A DNA stretch of 64,000 nucleotides, from contig JARWIR010000016.1 in NCBI GenBank assembly GCA_029959085.1, positions 8,725,441 through 8,789,440 of the forward strand, in the 5' to 3' direction. The notes beneath the pieces were generated by a model, which was not told the origin of the DNA, ran no database searches, and saw only the letters and a program-made list of their open reading frames with translations. The stretch comes from Nemophila menziesii. Taxonomy: Eukaryota; Streptophyta; Magnoliopsida; Boraginales; Hydrophyllaceae. This document shows, in pieces, positions 59,691 through 64,000 of the stretch. The stretch's first letter is position 1, and every line of letters begins with the position of its first letter. The position numbers and the translations under genes are program-made.

Positions 59691-60780
59691 TATCGACTCA
59701 ATCTACTACTTTCCTCGCAAATCCAATAAACCCTAATATACCATTAATGTATTCGATTAAAAACTTATTGATTGATTTAATCCAACTCTTGTCTATTTGA
59801 GGGTTCATTATCTAAATTACAATAAACCACTAGTTATTATTTCAAATAATACGATTATAACAAATTACTAAAATGCACCTAAGTTATCAACATATTTCAC
59901 CAAGGCCCCTAATTAATTATTCAAATAACAATATAGCCCTAAAATCAAAATCAATTATAAAAATGTCACTAAAAGTTCCAAATAATTCACAAAGTTCTCT
60001 ACATTAATTTTCCATTAATATTAAAACACCTAAAATTATAATAACTCAAAAATAAATTACAATAATAACAAAAAATTCAAAAAAAACATTTATATAACAA
60101 AAAATTAACAATATATCACATACAAAACACTCAAAACTATTAATTTAACGTAAATCATACAAAATATAACCATATTTATACAAAATAAACAAGATAGGAA
60201 AAAAAATAAAAAAAATTCTAAAATTGTGGAAAAAATTTGCAATGTAATCCAATGAAGCTATATGTGTTGGTGAAGCTATGTAATTGAGTCGCCCAAAATT
60301 AATTTGTGGTTTAAGAAAAAAAAATGGAAAAGTTTTAGAGTTTTTTTTAGGTTTTTTTGAGTTCTTGGTTCGCATTAATGGACATCTGTCCGTCTTTAAT
60401 ACGTCAAGAGCTTTAGCGAGGACACCCGCTCCTCGCAAAAGCTCTTAAAAGTCCTCATAAAAGATACTTTCTAGCTAGGACATTTTAATCCTCGCTAAAG
60501 AAGGTATCTTTTGCAAGGACTTTCAATGGCTATTTTATTTTTTGACTTTTTTTTGATAGCGTAGAAAAGCCGTGTAATATTTGCGACCACTTTGTCGTGA
60601 ATGAGCGTCCACGCGAGAAAGCTCGCGGGTAGTAGTGTTAAATTTCAAATCCATGAACAAATTCCATTCCACATGCTCAAAAACTTTTAAAATGACTGCT
60701 TTTATAGAAGAATTATAATTTTTTAATTATCTTGATTTTTCAACTGTAAGTTATAAAAAATCTTTATGAATGAACATGCA

Positions 60781-60809
60781 TTTTTTTTTTTTTTTTTTTT
60801 TGGTCGAAC
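60781..60809 (-). mobile_element. Minimal retroposed insertion: poly(T) plus 8 bp
   Basis: Units 1 and 2 have a single GAATGAACATGCA. Unit 3 has it twice (60768-60780 and 60810-60822) around 21 T and GGTCGAAC. A 13-bp duplication and poly(A) tail (minus strand) mark an extremely 5'-truncated reverse-transcribed insertion. Confidence 0.75.
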
Positions 60810-60989
60810 GAATGAACATGCATAAACAAAGGAAAACGTAAATTTGTAAGATAAAAATGTCATAAAGAGCATAAGAGAGACGAAGAGATCATGAATTAAT
60901 AGGTATTCACATCCTTGAAATTTAAAACATCATGATAGTTCATTAAATTATATTTAATAGTCAGGAGAAGACTTCTGGTAATTACTGCC

Positions 60990-61715
60990 CACTCATTTCA
61001 TTACCTGAAAAGAAGAAAAAGCCCAGATGAAATGAGAACCGTGAGAATGAGAATATTAAAAACGATAATTATTAATTGGATGCAACTATAAACCCTTAAA
61101 CACTTCTAATGGATATTAACTACAAAAGCCCCAATACAACGGCCTATTTAACACTTCACTTAAGGCAATAGATGCCTTCACAGCTTGATTAGAGATTTTT
61201 ACACTTATACAGAAACTAGTTTATAAATTCATTGGAGTAATAATAGAAAAAGAGAAAATTATAAACTGAATGATTATAACAGAGGTGGCAAATAACAATT
61301 AAAATAAAGGTCTTGACTCTTGATCAACAACAAGAACAAAATAAGGTCAGTATATATGTGGAAAGAAAATAATAATGACAACTATTTTGATATTCATGAA
61401 ATCCTTTTTTTATAAAATATCCAACCATATATTTTTCAAACAAGTCAAGCATCAATATTGTTAGGGTTACTTATATGTAAAATTTAAGCAGAAGAAGTAA
61501 AAGGTAAATAGGAAGCCAACAATTCTCAGACAACAACACTTTCTTCATCAATCGGTGATGGGTTTAGTGCTATTGTACCAATCTTCGAGCTCGACAGAAA
61601 GGACAGCTGTCACCACGTAAAATAACGGACGATTCAAAATGCTCGATTTATTTTTAGAAACGTACGGTGTGCTCAATTCGGCAGCCATGCTTTTGAGGAA
61701 TTTTCTCGACGCCAT
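60990..61715 (-). pseudogene. Small gene of unknown function, copy 3 (exon 1 truncated)
   Basis: The ATG at 61715-61713 and the first 53 codons match copy 2, including AELSTPYVSKNK and VELEDWYN. After PITD the frame ends in a TGA because a deletion of roughly 270 bp removed the 3' end of exon 1, the splice donor and part of the intron; the junction is near 61552, ATCAATC|GGTGATG. The last exon is still recognisable near 61010-60990 (AATGAAATGAGTGGGCAGTAA, about 60987-61007 on the minus strand). The copy cannot encode the full protein. Confidence 0.7.
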
Positions 61716-61872
61716 TGATCTCTGATTTTTTGCAAACCCTTCTCTCTCTCTCTCCCCTCTCTTTTTCAAAAGATTTTTTCAAATCAAACCAAAAGAAGCC
61801 CATATATATATTTCGACTTTGGGCCTGAGAGATCGAATGAAATGGTACCCGTTAATGATTAATGGTTACTCG

Positions 61873-62451
61873 TAGGGCTGCAAATGAACCGATACTCTCA
61901 CCAAGGGCTCGAGTTTGAGTTCGTTAAGGGTTTGTTTGAGTTCGGCTCGTTAGTTAAACAAGCCAAGCTCAAGCTTTAAATTCAGGCTCGTTTACTAAAT
62001 GAGACAAACTCAAACCTATATAAGCTCGATTCGTTAAGCTCGTGAACAGTTTGGTAAGGGTTCTTTAAGAGCTCGTTAATAGGCTTGGTAGATATATTCA
62101 ATTAAAGATTATATATGCAAAAAGTCAAAACTACATAAAACTTTTGTATTATGTAATTAATCATAACTAAAATATTTTATATCTAATAAGTAATTTTTTT
62201 ATATTTAAGAAATGTACTACTAGTATCTAGGGCTACAAATGAAACGATACTCTCACCAAGGGCTCGAGTTTGAGTTCGCTAAGGGCTTGTTTGAGTTCGG
62301 CTCGTTAGTTAACAAACCAAGCTCAAGAAAGCTAAAGCTTGGTTCGGCTCGTTTCGTATCAAACTCAAACCAAGCTCAAACTCACTAAAATATTAGCAAA
62401 CAAACTCAAGAAAGCTAAAGTTCGGCTCGGTTCGGTTCGTTTGCAGCCCTA
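61873..62451. mobile_element. Non-autonomous hAT element, unit 3-specific
   Basis: TAGGGCTGCAAATGAAC at the left, GTTTGCAGCCCTA at the right, perfect 8-bp duplication GTTACTCG (61865-61872 and 62452-62459). Units 1 and 2 have the empty site (GGTTACTCGTATATTAACG). Internally, a second copy of the left end begins at about 62229 (TAGGGCTACAAATGAAACG, then CTCACCAAGGGCTCGAGTTT), so the element carries a direct duplication of its left ~110 bp. No coding sequence. Confidence 0.9.
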
Positions 62452-62459
62452 GTTACTCG

Positions 62460-63720
62460 TATATAAACGGAAAATATTTGTAAGGGTTGTCCTACCTGAT
62501 TTTTTATTACTATATATTTTATTATTTTAAATGTTTCATTCTTCATAATTTATATTTATTTTGATATTTTGACAATATTTTCTTTTAAAGTTGTATTTTA
62601 ATTTGAATAATTAAAACTTTTTATACTACCATAAAAATCCACAAACTTTTATTTGACTAGTTATTAAAATTAAAATATATCGTATAATTAAAATATATTA
62701 ATCATATATTATTTACATGTGGGTAGACGGGAAATACTTATCCTCACACTTCGCTCTATCTCACATGAGTTTCGTAAATCCATCCCCATAACCCGTTCAA
62801 TTCTTATTTAATACCTTTAAATCCGTCATGTTTAAAATGAGGTTGAAGTGGTATCTGCAAATCCACCCCCAAACATTCCTAAAACTAACCTTATATGCAA
62901 TAGTTAAGGGATATAAAATTAATATTTTAATGAAAAAGAACACAGTATTCAAGTAAATATCCATTGTGGCTTGTTTCTTTCCTTTCTTTTTATCTTTTTT
63001 GGTATAATAATTCATATGAATTCTTAAACATTTTAAAAAAATAATATGGATTGACTAAGAAATTATATTAAAAATTGATAATTTTTTAATAGATAAATTA
63101 TATTAAAAAATTATTATATGCAAATTAAAAAATATATAAGAAACTATTTTCAATAGACGATTATTTATTTATTTTGTGTTTATTTGGACTAAGTTGGTTT
63201 TTTTACTTTATATTTTTTAGTCGCATAGGTAGTACTAAGATGTTAAGGTTAAAAAATTCATTGGGTTGCCTCGGACGTCTAATCGATCTATGTAGACAAT
63301 TAATTGTGTTAGACTTATTAATTAGGTTCAATGACTTAATAATTGATCGACTAACGTTTAGGCGGATCATTTAGCCACCCACTAGAATAATTTCTAGGCG
63401 TATTACATTTTGGAACAACTAAACGGCGTTTATTTTATACCACTTCAAGCACATTATTTTGTTTTAATACCCTAAATTAGTTTCAAATATGTATGGAATT
63501 AAAAAATTCAAAAACACTTATAAAAACTCTTATTGTTCTCTAGATAATTTTAAATAATATTTGTCAATCATTAAAATTATTCATCTATTAAATATTATTA
63601 TTCTATAGTTAATCCATCTCAAGAAAAATATAGCACATGTGTCGCTTATTCTAAAGAATTCTTATAGGAAAAAAATATAAATACATGGTGGACTAACAGG
63701 GGGAAATGTAACCCATATCG
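62460..63720. other. AT-rich spacer at the right end of unit 3
   Basis: Homologous to the spacers of units 1 and 2; no gene. Confidence 0.55.
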
Positions 63721-63734
63721 TATAAATTAACAAT

Positions 63735-63915
63735 AGTAGGATATGGAACCTCGTATGGCAGTCTAATGTCTCTCTGAAGATTCGGAATTTCATTTGAAAA
63801 ATTTACAATAATGCTATACCATCTCAAGCTAATTTAAAGAAAAGGAAATGCATCGACTCCGATATTTGAGAAGGGTGCGAAAAGAAGACTGAAACTAACA
63901 ATGTGATATATTTTT
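63735..63915 (+). pseudogene. LINE zf-RVT fragment flanking the tandem array
   Basis: The plus-strand frame reads RIWNLVWQSNVSLKIRNF, then a stop, then IYNNAIPSQANLKKRKC and, after another stop, a degraded zinc-binding segment. This matches the zf-RVT region of plant LINEs and resembles 51283-51390 in unit 3. It lies just outside the duplicated unit. Confidence 0.6.
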
Positions 63916-64000
63916 TTTGTCAACGAAAAGAAATAAAAACATTACATCTTAACCCTAGTTAAACTATTATAGAAGTCGGTAATAGAACTCGACGGTAAGC

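Larger units (their letters stand above)
55836..60637. mobile_element. CACTA transposon, copy 3, with transposase region retained
   Basis: The 5' terminus is mutated to CACTGTTGCACGCGA; the 3' end is TCGCGGGTAGTAGTG; TTA flanks both sides (55833-55835 and 60638-60640). At about 4.8 kb it is the longest copy and the only one with TNP2-type coding sequence, between the TNPA-like part and the right end. It lacks the dispersed-repeat segment of copies 1 and 2, so it represents the less rearranged structure. Confidence 0.9.

Overview
The window is nuclear DNA of a flowering plant, most likely a eudicot. The evidence is AT-rich sequence, plant-type actin genes with the canonical intron positions and a leader intron, a nodulin-21/VIT-type transporter, and dense Copia, LINE, CACTA, hAT, MULE-like and SINE-like sequences. 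I cannot name the species. There are few host genes: one VIT-like transporter, three actin genes, and one small two-exon gene of unknown function present as two intact copies and one broken copy. Nearly everything else is mobile DNA or its debris.

Layout. 1-2580 is the 5' part of a Ty1/Copia element on the minus strand (LTR, leader, gag, start of protease). 4246-4881 is the VIT-like gene. 5.98-6.31 kb is a degraded TIR-element fragment. 6.94-9.79 kb is actin gene A. 9.8-12.9 kb is retroelement debris with an array of ~78-bp repeats. 12875-13458 is a non-autonomous hAT element. 14.05-17.61 kb is a decayed LINE on the minus strand.

From 16670 to about 63720 lies a head-to-tail tandem triplication: unit 1 16670-30446, unit 2 30447-47021, unit 3 47022-63720. 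A complete unit reads LINE ORF1 remnant, actin gene, SINE-like insertions, CACTA transposon, small 76-aa gene (minus strand), AT-rich spacer. Units 1 and 2 carry almost identical actin genes (B and C). Unit 3 has no actin; that interval holds a dispersed repeat, a LINE 3' half and remnants of another ORF. Unit 3's CACTA copy alone keeps the TNP2-type transposase region, though frameshifted. In units 1 and 2 that region is replaced by a piece of a dispersed repeat. Unit-specific insertions (a 1.39-kb element and a 1.4-kb MULE-like foldback element in unit 2, a hAT element in unit 3) can be delimited because the paralogous units supply the empty sites.

The three actins are divergent from usual plant actins but have intact reading frames and conserved splice sites. 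Paralogy between units is mosaic: units 2 and 3 match best at both edges, units 1 and 2 in the middle, which points to unequal exchange or gene conversion. I saw no CRISPR array, rRNA gene or canonical tRNA gene. I found no convincing new multi-gene system; the most informative content is the structure of the array and the nested or polymorphic elements in it.
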